Below, one piece after another: positions 1-5,896 of a DNA stretch of 10,220 nucleotides. The DNA is taken from positions 1 through 10,220 of the forward strand of contig JAOPUQ010000510.1 in the NCBI GenBank assembly GCA_025963425.1, in the 5' to 3' direction. Source of the stretch: Modestobacter sp. (GTDB lineage: Bacteria; Actinomycetota; Actinomycetes; Mycobacteriales; Geodermatophilaceae). The notes below the pieces were generated by a model. It was not told the DNA's origin. It did not search any database and saw only the letters and a program-made list of their open reading frames with translations. The translations under genes were made by a program, and so were the position numbers. Numbering within the stretch: the stretch's first letter is position 1; each line of letters starts with the position of its first letter.

Positions 1-237
1 CTCGTGCTCGAGCTGATCGAGAAGGAGACGTTGTCCAAGGACGACATCGCCCGGATCGCCGGTGGGGTGGGCAAGCGCCCGGCGCTGGCCCCGTACAACG
101 GGTTCGGCAAGCGGACGCCGTCCCAGCGGCCGCCGGTGCTCACCCCGGCCGAGCTCGCCGGGAGCAACGGCAACGGGCAGGTGCACGGCGACTCGACACC
201 GGTCGGGGACGTCGGCGCCCCCGCCCCGGGCCGGTGA
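1..237 (+). CDS. ftsH: ATP-dependent zinc metalloprotease FtsH, C-terminal end (5' truncated by window)
   Basis: Only the last 78 codons are present; the frame is open from base 1 and closes at TGA 235-237. The visible part begins with the end of the peptidase-domain helix (LELIEKETLSKDDIARI) and continues into the low-conservation tail KRTPSQRPPVLTPAEL, which is characteristic of actinobacterial FtsH. FtsH is a membrane-anchored AAA+ zinc protease that degrades misfolded membrane proteins and some regulatory proteins; its catalytic HEXXH motif and AAA module lie outside this window. The last ~35 residues are rich in Gly, Pro and Asn and probably disordered. Its stop codon overlaps the GTG start of folE (GTGA, 234-237), so the folate genes are probably cotranscribed and translationally coupled with it. 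The neighbouring folE-folP-folB-folK order supports the identification, since ftsH precedes these genes in many actinobacteria. Confidence 0.9.
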   Translation, partial: LVLELIEKETLSKDDIARIAGGVGKRPALAPYNGFGKRTPSQRPPVLTPAELAGSNGNGQVHGDSTPVGDVGAPAPGR

Positions 238-830
238 CCGCCGACATCAGCGGGGGGCGGCCCGGGGTCGACCAGGCGCGCGTCGAGGCCGCCGTCCGCG
301 AGCTGCTCCTGGCGGTGGGGGAGGACCCCGACCGCCCGGGGCTTCAGGAGACCCCGGCACGGGTCGCCCGCGCCTACGCCGAGACCTTCGCCGGCCTCGG
401 CCAGGACCCCGCCGACGTCCTGGCGACGACGTTCGACGAGGACCACGACGAGCTCGTGCTGGTCAGGGACATCCCGATGTACTCGACCTGCGAGCACCAC
501 CTGGTTCCCTTCCACGGCATGGCGCACGTCGGGTACATCCCCGGGGCCGACGGGCGGGTCACCGGCCTGTCCAAGCTGGCCCGGCTGGTCGACGTCTACG
601 CCCTGCGGCCGCAGGTCCAGGAGCGGATGACCCGGCAGATCGCCGACTCCCTCTACGACGGGCTCAAGCCGCAGGGCGTGATCGTCGTGATCGAGGCGGA
701 GCACCTCTGCATGGCCATGCGCGGCATCCGCAAGCCCGGCTCCCGGACGATGACCTCCGCGGTGCGGGGCATCTTCCGGGACAACCCGGCCACCCGCAGC
801 GAGGCGATGAGCCTCGTCCTGGGTCACTGA
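234..830 (+). CDS. folE: GTP cyclohydrolase I (FolE)
   Basis: 198 aa. Type I GTP cyclohydrolase converts GTP to 7,8-dihydroneopterin triphosphate and formate, the first step of tetrahydrofolate synthesis, in the cytoplasm as a homodecamer. The zinc-site motif STCEHHLVPF is at residues 84-93 and the second zinc cysteine is in EHLCMAMRGI (156-165). By comparison with E. coli FolE (Cys110, His113, Cys181) the ligands here should be Cys86, His89 and Cys159. The family motifs DRPGLQETPARVA (33-45) and GLSKLARLVDVYA (111-123) are also present. Length is normal for the short actinobacterial form. The GTG start at 234 overlaps the ftsH stop by 4 bases and there is no clear Shine-Dalgarno sequence, which fits coupled translation. 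folP follows after 7 bases. No frameshift or missing catalytic residue is seen. Confidence 0.97.
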   Translation: MTADISGGRPGVDQARVEAAVRELLLAVGEDPDRPGLQETPARVARAYAETFAGLGQDPADVLATTFDEDHDELVLVRDIPMYSTCEHHLVPFHGMAHVGYIPGADGRVTGLSKLARLVDVYALRPQVQERMTRQIADSLYDGLKPQGVIVVIEAEHLCMAMRGIRKPGSRTMTSAVRGIFRDNPATRSEAMSLVLGH

Positions 831-837
831 GCCCCCG

Positions 838-1707
838 ATGACCGTCACCCTCCCGCGGCCCGGACGCTGCCTGGTGATGGGCGTCCTGAACGTCACCCCC
901 GACTCCTTCTCCGACGGCGGCTGCTTCGCCGACCGCGGCGCCGCGGTGGCGCACGGACTGGCGATGCACGCCGCCGGTGCGGACTACGTCGACGTCGGCG
1001 GGGAGTCCACCCGCCCCGGCGCCGACCGCGTCGACGCCGCCGAGGAGTGCCGCCGGGTGGTCCCGGTGGTCCGTGAGCTGGTCGCCGCCGGGGTCCGGGT
1101 CAGCGTCGACACGACCCGCGCCGAGGTCGCCGGCGCCGCGCTCGAGGCCGGCGCCGTCCTGGTCAACGACGTCAGCGGCGGCCTGGCCGACGCCGGGATG
1201 GCCCCGTTGGTCGCCGACGCCGGCGTGCCGTGGGTGCTGATGCACTGGCGCGGCCACAGCCGGGAGATGTACGCAGCGGCCCGCTACGGCGACGTGGTCA
1301 CCGAGGTCGCCGCCGAGCTCACCGCCCGGGTGGAGGACGTCGTGGCCGCCGGTGTCGCCCCCGAGCAGCTGGTGCTCGACCCGGGCCTCGGCTTCGCCAA
1401 GCGCTCGGCGCACAACTGGGCGCTGCTCGCCGGCCTGGACCGCCTGGTCGGCATCGGGCTCCCGGTCCTGGTCGGCGCCTCGCGCAAGGGCTTCCTCGGT
1501 CGCCTGCTGGCCGACGAGGACGGCACCCCGCGGCCGGCCGACGGCCGTGAGGCCGCCACCCTGGCGACCACCGTGCTGGCCGCGCAGGCCGGGGCGTGGG
1601 GCGTGCGGGTGCACGACGCCGCGGCCTCCGTGGACGCCGTGCGCACCGTCGGCGCGGTGCAGGCCGCCCGCGGCAGCCGGGGTGGGACGGGGCAGACCCG
1701 TGCCTGA
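838..1707 (+). CDS. folP: Dihydropteroate synthase (FolP)
   Basis: 289 aa. Condenses 6-hydroxymethyl-7,8-dihydropterin pyrophosphate with p-aminobenzoate to 7,8-dihydropteroate; it is the sulfonamide target. It is a TIM barrel with all signature segments visible: NVTPDSFSDGG (18-28), GGESTRPGA (54-62), NDVSGG (110-115), LDPGLGFAK (180-188), GASRKGFLG (213-221, the SRK anion-binding segment) and RVHD (257-260). Length and motif spacing are those of a catalytic FolP1-type enzyme rather than the diverged FolP2 paralogue. The ATG at 838 follows the folE stop by 7 bases. Upstream sequence has no strong Shine-Dalgarno motif, so coupling to folE is likely. The 3' end overlaps folB by 8 bases. The last ~10 residues are a short Gly/Arg tail outside the fold. 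Confidence 0.97.
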   Translation: MTVTLPRPGRCLVMGVLNVTPDSFSDGGCFADRGAAVAHGLAMHAAGADYVDVGGESTRPGADRVDAAEECRRVVPVVRELVAAGVRVSVDTTRAEVAGAALEAGAVLVNDVSGGLADAGMAPLVADAGVPWVLMHWRGHSREMYAAARYGDVVTEVAAELTARVEDVVAAGVAPEQLVLDPGLGFAKRSAHNWALLAGLDRLVGIGLPVLVGASRKGFLGRLLADEDGTPRPADGREAATLATTVLAAQAGAWGVRVHDAAASVDAVRTVGAVQAARGSRGGTGQTRA

Positions 1708-2062
1708 CCGGATCACCGTGCACGGGCTCACCGGTCACGGCCACCACGGCGTCTACCCGGCCGAGCGCGAGCACGGGCAGACCTTCCGGGCCGACGCCGT
1801 CCTCGAGCTGGACACCGCCCCGGCGGCCGCCACCGACGACCTGACCCGCACCGTCAACTACGCCGAGCTCTCGCAGCGGCTGCACGCGGTGCTCACCGGC
1901 GAGCCGGTGGACCTCATCGAGACCCTGGCGCAGCGGCTGGCCGACGTCTGCCTGGCCTACCCGCTGGTGCAGGCGGCGGAGATCACCGTGCACAAGCCCG
2001 AGGTGGACCTGGGCGTCCCGGCCGCCGACGTCACCGTCGCCATCCGCCGCGAGCGGTCGTGA
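1700..2062 (+). CDS. folB: Dihydroneopterin aldolase (FolB)
   Basis: 120 aa. Cleaves 7,8-dihydroneopterin to 6-hydroxymethyl-7,8-dihydropterin and glycolaldehyde, supplying FolK. It starts with the family pattern DRITVHGLTGHGHHGVYPAE; the Glu of PAER is in the usual substrate-contact position. Further signatures are TVNYAELSQ, the segment DLIETLAQRLAD that carries the conserved pterin-contacting Glu, and the C-terminal VHKPEVDLGVPAADVTVAI, where the conserved Lys lies. The frame is open much further upstream (to 1352), but that extension is a shadow of folP. The GTG at 1700 is preferred because it gives the usual family length, overlaps the folP stop by only 8 bases and has a GGACGG ribosome-binding-like sequence 9 bases upstream. 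The stop overlaps the folK start by 4 bases (GTGA). Confidence 0.93.
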   Translation: MPDRITVHGLTGHGHHGVYPAEREHGQTFRADAVLELDTAPAAATDDLTRTVNYAELSQRLHAVLTGEPVDLIETLAQRLADVCLAYPLVQAAEITVHKPEVDLGVPAADVTVAIRRERS

Positions 2063-2562
2063 CCAGGGCCGTGCTGTCGCTGGGCGGCAACCTCGGCGAC
2101 CGGGTGGGGAACCTGCGCCGGGCCCTGGTCGCCCTCACCGGCCACGGCCTGGTGGCCCGCTCCACCCTCTACGAGACCCCGCCCTGGGGCCCGGTCGAGC
2201 AGCCGCCCTACCTCAACGCGATCGCCGTCGTCCGCGGCGACCGGGACGCCGCCGGCTGGCTGGCCCTCGCGCACGAGCTCGAGCAGGCCGCCGGCCGCAC
2301 CCGCGACGTCCGGTTCGGCCCGCGCACCCTGGACGTCGACGTGATCACCGTCAGCACGGACGACGGCACCCCGGTGCTGTCCGGCGACCCCGGGCTGACC
2401 CTGCCGCACCCGCGGGCCGCCGAACGCGCGTTCGTGCTCGTGCCCTGGCTGTCCCTGGATCCCTCGGCGGTGCTGCCCGGGCACGGACGGGTGGCCGACC
2501 TGGTGGCCGCCCTGCCACCCGAGGATGTCGCCGCCGTCGCGCGGTGGGAGCAGCTGGCATGA
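2059..2562 (+). CDS. folK: 2-amino-4-hydroxy-6-hydroxymethyldihydropteridine pyrophosphokinase (FolK)
   Basis: 167 aa. Transfers pyrophosphate from ATP to 6-hydroxymethyl-7,8-dihydropterin, giving the substrate for FolP. Motifs in order: SLGGNLGD (7-14), YETPPWG (38-44), YLNA (51-54), LEQAAGRTRDVRFGPRTLDVD (74-94), and LPHPRAAERAFVLVP (115-129). Asp92 and Asp94 match the two Mg-binding aspartates of E. coli HPPK (Asp95 and Asp97), and the Arg residues around 80-89 form the usual ATP/pterin-binding set. GTG start within the folB stop (GTGA, 2059-2062); the stop TGA overlaps the ATG of the next gene (ATGA, 2559-2562). With folE, folP and folB this gives the pterin branch as one coupled unit. 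Only dihydrofolate synthase and reductase are missing, and they usually lie elsewhere. Confidence 0.96.
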   Translation: MTRAVLSLGGNLGDRVGNLRRALVALTGHGLVARSTLYETPPWGPVEQPPYLNAIAVVRGDRDAAGWLALAHELEQAAGRTRDVRFGPRTLDVDVITVSTDDGTPVLSGDPGLTLPHPRAAERAFVLVPWLSLDPSAVLPGHGRVADLVAALPPEDVAAVARWEQLA

Positions 2563-3068
2563 GCCCGGTGCGGCGCCGCGACCTGCTGGTGGTCGCCGTC
2601 GGGCTCGCGCTGGGGACGTGGCTGCTGGTCCGCGTCGGCTACGGGCTGCTGCCGCGGATGGACTGGTGGCTCCCGGTGCCGCTCGGCGTCCTGGCTCTCG
2701 CCGAGGCGCTGGGCGCGCGCACCCTGGCCGCCCGGCTGGCCGCCGAGCGCGACCGTCGGCCGCGTCCCGGCCGCTCCTCACCCGTCGCCGCGGCGCGCCC
2801 GGTCGAGCCCATGCTGGTCGCCCGGCTGGTCGTGCTGGCCCAGGCCAGCGCCTACGTGGGGGCGGTGTTCGCGGGTTGCTGGGCCGGGCTGCTGCTGTAC
2901 ACGGTGCCCGCGCTGGGGCGGCTGAGCGCGGCCCCCGGCGACTCCGTCACCGGCCTGCTGGGGGCCGTGCTGGCGATCGCCCTGATCGGCGCGGCGCTGT
3001 GGCTGGAGAACGCCTGCAAGGTCCCGCCGTCCCAGGACGACGAGCGGGGGACCGGCGCCCGGGCCTGA
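2559..3068 (+). CDS. DUF3180 family membrane protein
   Basis: 169 aa, function unknown. About four transmembrane segments are visible: residues ~9-27, ~37-55, ~88-116 (long, rich in small residues) and ~131-149. A hydrophilic, Arg/Pro-rich loop at ~60-82 separates the two halves. The conserved DUF3180 features are the segment PVEPMLVARLVVLAQASAY (81-99) and the end motif LWLENACKVPP (147-157). This family sits directly after folK in many actinobacteria (Rv3605c in M. tuberculosis), so its place supports the assignment. The ATG at 2559 is chosen over the GTG at 2544 because it gives a 4-base ATGA overlap with folK and has GGGAG (2546-2550) 8 bases upstream. A role in folate or pantothenate metabolism is only suggested by location. 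It is the last gene of the plus-strand block and converges on the transporter ATPase gene. Confidence 0.88.
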   Translation: MSPVRRRDLLVVAVGLALGTWLLVRVGYGLLPRMDWWLPVPLGVLALAEALGARTLAARLAAERDRRPRPGRSSPVAAARPVEPMLVARLVVLAQASAYVGAVFAGCWAGLLLYTVPALGRLSAAPGDSVTGLLGAVLAIALIGAALWLENACKVPPSQDDERGTGARA

Positions 3069-3076
3069 CCCGGGTG

Positions 3077-3102
3077 GCGGCCGACGTGGCCGTTCCGGCC
3101 GC
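3077..3102. terminator. Possible bidirectional terminator between convergent genes
   Basis: The 44-base gap between the DUF3180 stop and the minus-strand ATPase stop holds a GC-only inverted repeat: GCGGCCG (3077-3083) and CGGCCGC (3096-3102) with a 12-base loop. An alternative 5-bp hairpin (3078-3082 with 3088-3092) competes with it. There is no T-run on either side, so termination is inferred from position and fold only. Confidence 0.35.
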
Positions 3103-3112
3103 GGGGTGTCGC

Positions 3113-4312
3113 TCAGCCCCGGGCGGCGCCCGCGATCTCGGGCACGCTGCCCTCCACCGAGCGGCGCAGCGCCGCGTGCAGCGACGCCGGGGTGAGGACG
3201 CCGAGGAACCGGTCCCCGTCGAGCACCGCGACCCAGCCGGCCTCCAGCTGCAGCATGGTGGAGAACGCTGTCTTCAGCGTCGCGTCCACGGGGACCCAGG
3301 CCTCCATCCGCTTGCAGGCCTGCGCCACGGTGCCCGCCCCGGCCGCCCGCTCGACGGAGATCCAGCCGTGCAGCCCCTGCCGGTCGTCCAGCACGACGGC
3401 CCACCGGGCACCGGTCCGCTGCATCGAGGCCCGGGCGTCGGCCAGGCCGTCGTCCACGTGCACCACCGGCGGGTGCTCCAGGTCGGCCGGATCGATGCCG
3501 GTGACCGCCAGCCGCTTGAGCCCGCGGTCGGCACCGACGAAGTCGGCCACGAACGGGGTGGCCGGGGTGCCGAGCAGGTCGGCGGGCGGGGCGAACTGCT
3601 CGACGGAACCGCCCTCGCTCATCACCGCGATCCGGTCACCGAGGCGCACGGCCTCCTCGATGTCGTGGGTGACGAACACGATCGTCTTGCGCACGGTGTC
3701 CTGCAGCCGCAGGAACTCCGTCTGCAGCCGTTCCCGCACCACCGGGTCGACGGCGGAGAACGGCTCGTCCATCAGCAGCACCGCCGGGTCGGCGGCCAGC
3801 GCCCGGGCGACGCCGGCGCGCTGGCGCTGCCCGCCGGAGAGCTGGTGGGGATAGCGGTCCCCGAAGGTGGCCGGGTCCAGCCCGATCAGGGTGAGCAGCT
3901 CCTCGACCCGGTCGCGGGTGCGCTTCCTGTCCCAGCCCAGTAGCCGGGGCACGGTGGCCACGTTGCGGCGGACGCTCTGGTGCGGGAAGAGCCCCACGTT
4001 CTGGATGACGTAGCCGATCCGGCGGCGCAGCTGCACCGGGTCCACCCGGGTCACGTCGTTCCCGCCGAGCAGGATGCGCCCGGTGCTCGGCTCGATGATC
4101 CGGTTGATCATCTTCATCGTGGTCGTCTTGCCGCAGCCGCTCGGGCCGACCAGCACGGTGAGCTCACCGGCGGCGAAGGTCAGGTCGAGCGCACGGACGC
4201 CGACCGTGCCGTCGGCGTAGGTCTTGCTGACACCCTGGAGCCGGATCTCCTCGGCGCCCCGGGTCCCGTCGGCCGCGGTGGTCCCTGCGGAGGGTCGGGC
4301 ACTAGCGTCCAC
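3113..4312 (-). CDS. Betaine/choline/carnitine-type ABC transporter ATP-binding protein with tandem CBS domains (OpuCA/ProV-like)
   Basis: 399 aa. Energises an OpuC/OsmF-type importer for quaternary amines. ABC domain ~22-260: Walker A GPSGCGKT (56-63), Q-loop Gln104 in VIQNVGLFPH, signature LSGGQRQR (158-165), Walker B VLLMDEP (178-184), H-loop His216 in THDIEEA. The linker FVADFVGADRGLKRL is typical of the OpuCA/ProV subfamily. Residues ~277-385 carry two CBS repeats (WAVVLDDRQGLHGWIS; WVAVLDGDRFLGVL); in OpuA-type importers this module senses ionic strength or cyclic di-AMP. The minus-strand frame extends to 4393, but the GTG at 4312-4310 is chosen because AGGAAGG lies 7 bases upstream (4326-4320) and the extra residues are an Arg/Pro-rich shadow. 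The permease genes diverge only 26 bases away. The substrate itself cannot be read from this protein. Confidence 0.93.
   Translation of the reverse strand: MDASARPSAGTTAADGTRGAEEIRLQGVSKTYADGTVGVRALDLTFAAGELTVLVGPSGCGKTTTMKMINRIIEPSTGRILLGGNDVTRVDPVQLRRRIGYVIQNVGLFPHQSVRRNVATVPRLLGWDRKRTRDRVEELLTLIGLDPATFGDRYPHQLSGGQRQRAGVARALAADPAVLLMDEPFSAVDPVVRERLQTEFLRLQDTVRKTIVFVTHDIEEAVRLGDRIAVMSEGGSVEQFAPPADLLGTPATPFVADFVGADRGLKRLAVTGIDPADLEHPPVVHVDDGLADARASMQRTGARWAVVLDDRQGLHGWISVERAAGAGTVAQACKRMEAWVPVDATLKTAFSTMLQLEAGWVAVLDGDRFLGVLTPASLHAALRRSVEGSVPEIAGAARG
4303..4308 (+). promoter_or_regulatory. Possible -10 box (TAGCGT) of a leaderless promoter
   Basis: TAGCGT fits the actinobacterial TANNNT -10 consensus and stands 7 bases before an ATG at 4316, the spacing expected when transcription starts at the A of the start codon. 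The box lies inside the first codons of the divergent ATPase gene. No TTGAC-like -35 is seen. The same box-to-ATG spacing occurs at 7689-7702. Confidence 0.4.
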
Positions 4313-4315
4313 GAC

Positions 4316-4345
4316 ATGGCCTTCCTGCTGGGCGCCCGGTGCTGA
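4316..4345 (+). CDS. Possible nine-residue leader peptide upstream of the permease
   Basis: A minimal frame MAFLLGARC begins with the ATG at 4316, 7 bases after the TANNNT box, and stops at TGA 4343-4345. It overlaps the permease GTG start (4339-4341) in another frame, an arrangement that would allow ribosomes finishing the leader to restart on the permease. There is no Shine-Dalgarno sequence, consistent with leaderless initiation. With only nine codons, chance occurrence is a serious alternative. Another possibility is that ATG 4316 was the original permease start and an indel around 4335-4345 put it out of frame. Confidence 0.3.
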   Translation: MAFLLGARC

Positions 4346-5037
4346 GCGCGGCGGGTGGCGTCGTCCTCGCGGTCGACGAGGCGCCGAACCCATGGATCGA
4401 CCCGTCGTACGTGACGTCGAACTGGGAGCCCATTCTGCGGTACCTGGGTGAACACGTCAGGTTGACCGTCGCCGCGGTCGTGATCGGTGCGCTGATCGCC
4501 TTCCCGCTGGCGCTGCTCGCCCGGCGCAGCCGGTACCTCGCCGGGCCGGTGCTCGGGCTGTCCACGCTGATCTACACGATCCCCTCCCTTGCCATGTTCG
4601 CCTTCGTCGCGCCGGTCACCGGCCTGTCGGCGGCGACGGTGCTCATCGGCCTGGTCCTCTACTCGCTGGTCATCCTGGTGCGCAACTTCCTGGCCGGTCT
4701 GCAGTCGGTGCCCGACGACGTCCGGGAGGCGGCGCGGGGGATGGGCTACGGGCCGGTCCGGATGCTCTGGCAGGTGGAGCTGCCGCTGGCGCTGCCCTCG
4801 GTCATGGCCGGGCTGCGGATCGCCACCGTCTCGACCGTCGCGCTGGTCACCGTGGGCGTCATCGTCGGCCACGGCGGGCTCGGCCAGCTCATCACCGGCG
4901 GCTTCAACGCCAACTTCTACCGCGCCGAGATCGTCACCGGCGCGCTGGGCTGCGTGCTGCTGGCGCTGCTGGCCGACCTTCTGCTGGCCGGCGTGGAGAA
5001 GGCGCTGACGCCGTGGACCCGGCGGGCCCGGGCATGA
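4339..5037 (+). CDS. ABC transporter permease, OpuCB/OpuBB-like (quaternary amine importer)
   Basis: 232 aa, inner-membrane subunit. About five to six hydrophobic segments: ~42-61, ~68-91, ~95-118, ~151-175, ~198-217. Family motifs include STLIYTIPSLAMF (75-87), which matches the conserved segment of glycine betaine/carnitine permeases, and the EAA-loop REAARGMGYGPVRMLWQVEL (129-148), which contacts the ATPase. The N-terminal NPWIDPSYVTSNWEPIL resembles the usual start of this family, so a start upstream of it is needed. GTG 4339 is the only good in-frame candidate; GTG 4411 would cut into that motif. There is no convincing Shine-Dalgarno sequence before 4339, and translation may depend on the leader ORF that overlaps it. 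Its stop overlaps the second permease start (ATGA, 5034-5037). The ATPase partner is on the opposite strand, which is unusual for this transporter class. Confidence 0.92.
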   Translation: MLSAAGGVVLAVDEAPNPWIDPSYVTSNWEPILRYLGEHVRLTVAAVVIGALIAFPLALLARRSRYLAGPVLGLSTLIYTIPSLAMFAFVAPVTGLSAATVLIGLVLYSLVILVRNFLAGLQSVPDDVREAARGMGYGPVRMLWQVELPLALPSVMAGLRIATVSTVALVTVGVIVGHGGLGQLITGGFNANFYRAEIVTGALGCVLLALLADLLLAGVEKALTPWTRRARA

Positions 5038-5753
5038 GCGTGTGGCAGGACGCGGTCACCTACCTCAACGACCCGTTCAACTGGACCCGCACCAACGGCA
5101 TCCTCGAACTGCTCGGCCAGCACCTGCGGATCTCGGCGACCGCGGTGCTGGTCGCCATGGTGGTCGCCGTCCCGGTGGGGGTGCTGCTCGGGCACACCGG
5201 CCGCGGCGGCGGGTTCACCGTGGCGCTGTCCAACGTGTCCCGGGCCGTGCCGACGCTGGCGCTGCTGACCGTCTTCGCGGTCACCCCGATCGGGTTCGGC
5301 CCGACCGCGACCACGATCGCGCTGACGGTGTTCGCCATCCCCCCGATCCTGACCAACACCTACGTCGGCTTCCGCGGGGTCGACCGGGACGTCGTGGAGG
5401 CCTCCCGGGCCATGGGGCTGAGCGAGCGGCAGGTCGTGCTGCAGGCGGAACTGCCGCTGGCCGCGCCGCTGCTGATGACGGGGGTGCGCACGGCCGCGGT
5501 GCAGGTGGTGGCCACCGCGACCCTGGCGGCCCTGGTGGCCGGCGGCGGGCTGGGCCGAATCATCAACCTCGGGTTCGGTCAGCAGGACTACGGCGTCGTG
5601 CTGGCCGGCGCGATCCTGGTGGCCGCCCTGGCGGTGCTCACCGAGCTGGTGCTCTCGGCGCTGTCCTGGGCGCTGACCCCGGGGCAGAAGCGGCTGCCCT
5701 TCCTGCAGGCCCGGGCCGGCGGCCCGGTCGCCGAGGTCGCCTCGCCGCTCTGA
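5034..5753 (+). CDS. ABC transporter permease, OpuCD/OpuBD-like (second subunit)
   Basis: 239 aa, second membrane subunit forming a heterodimer with the preceding permease. Hydrophobic segments at ~32-53, ~62-84, ~91-105, ~142-172 and ~187-212. Family features: NVSRAVPTLALLTVFAV (67-83, the counterpart of the TIPSLA motif), IPPILTNTYVG (102-112), and the EAA-loop VEASRAMGLSERQVVLQAEL (121-140). The segment GGLGRIINLGFGQQDY (171-186) matches the loop near the C-terminal membrane helices of this family. The ATG at 5034 is preferred over GTG 5013 because of the 4-base ATGA overlap with the first permease. The C-terminal ~25 residues after the last helix are hydrophilic. The lipoprotein gene follows after 143 bases in the same direction, so the three plus-strand genes probably work together with the minus-strand ATPase. 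Confidence 0.93.
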   Translation: MSVWQDAVTYLNDPFNWTRTNGILELLGQHLRISATAVLVAMVVAVPVGVLLGHTGRGGGFTVALSNVSRAVPTLALLTVFAVTPIGFGPTATTIALTVFAIPPILTNTYVGFRGVDRDVVEASRAMGLSERQVVLQAELPLAAPLLMTGVRTAAVQVVATATLAALVAGGGLGRIINLGFGQQDYGVVLAGAILVAALAVLTELVLSALSWALTPGQKRLPFLQARAGGPVAEVASPL

Positions 5754-5853
5754 GCGCCGGGTAACGGATCGGGAACGGCTGAGGCCCTCGGTTGCGCCCG
5801 CACGCTCCCGCGAGTTCAGTTGTGCGCTGCGGGACACCTCCCGCCAGACACGC

Positions 5854-5875
5854 GTGCGGCCGTCGACGGCGGCAC
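5854..5875. promoter_or_regulatory. Interrupted 22-base palindrome upstream of the binding-protein gene
   Basis: The core GCCGTCGACGGC (5859-5870) is a perfect 12-base palindrome. Flanking GTGC (5854-5857) and GCAC (5872-5875) extend it to 22 bases with one unpaired position on each side. It lies 21 bases before the ATG at 5897. It could be an operator or an mRNA hairpin near the ribosome-binding site. A smaller hairpin (GCGGG 5829-5833 with CCCGC 5840-5844) precedes it. No clear -10/-35 pair was found in the 143-base gap 5754-5896. Confidence 0.35.
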
Positions 5876-5896
5876 GGGACACAGAAGGCGAGACCC

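Noticed and set aside
664..1731. 355-residue minus-strand open frame opposite folE/folP
   Set aside because: It lies wholly opposite well-supported folate genes, is rich in Gly/Arg/His/Asp repeats typical of antisense high-GC frames, and has no recognisable motif.
2525..3943. 472-residue plus-strand frame across folK end, DUF3180 and the ATPase
   Set aside because: It spans genes on both strands in the wrong frame, with Arg/Gly/Ala-rich composition; the overlapped genes have clear family motifs.
4313..4393. N-terminal extension of the ATPase to the full open frame
   Set aside because: The extra residues are Arg/Pro-rich, overlap the divergent permease start, and a good AGGAAGG site precedes the GTG at 4312.
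4339..4410. Starting the first permease at GTG 4411 to leave more room for a promoter
   Set aside because: The residues before it (NPWIDPSYV) look like the conserved family start, so removing them is less likely than a crowded or leader-coupled start.
5042..5764. Second long plus-strand frame inside the second permease
   Set aside because: It is the +1 shadow of the permease, dominated by Arg/Ala/Asp/Gly with no hydrophobic segments.
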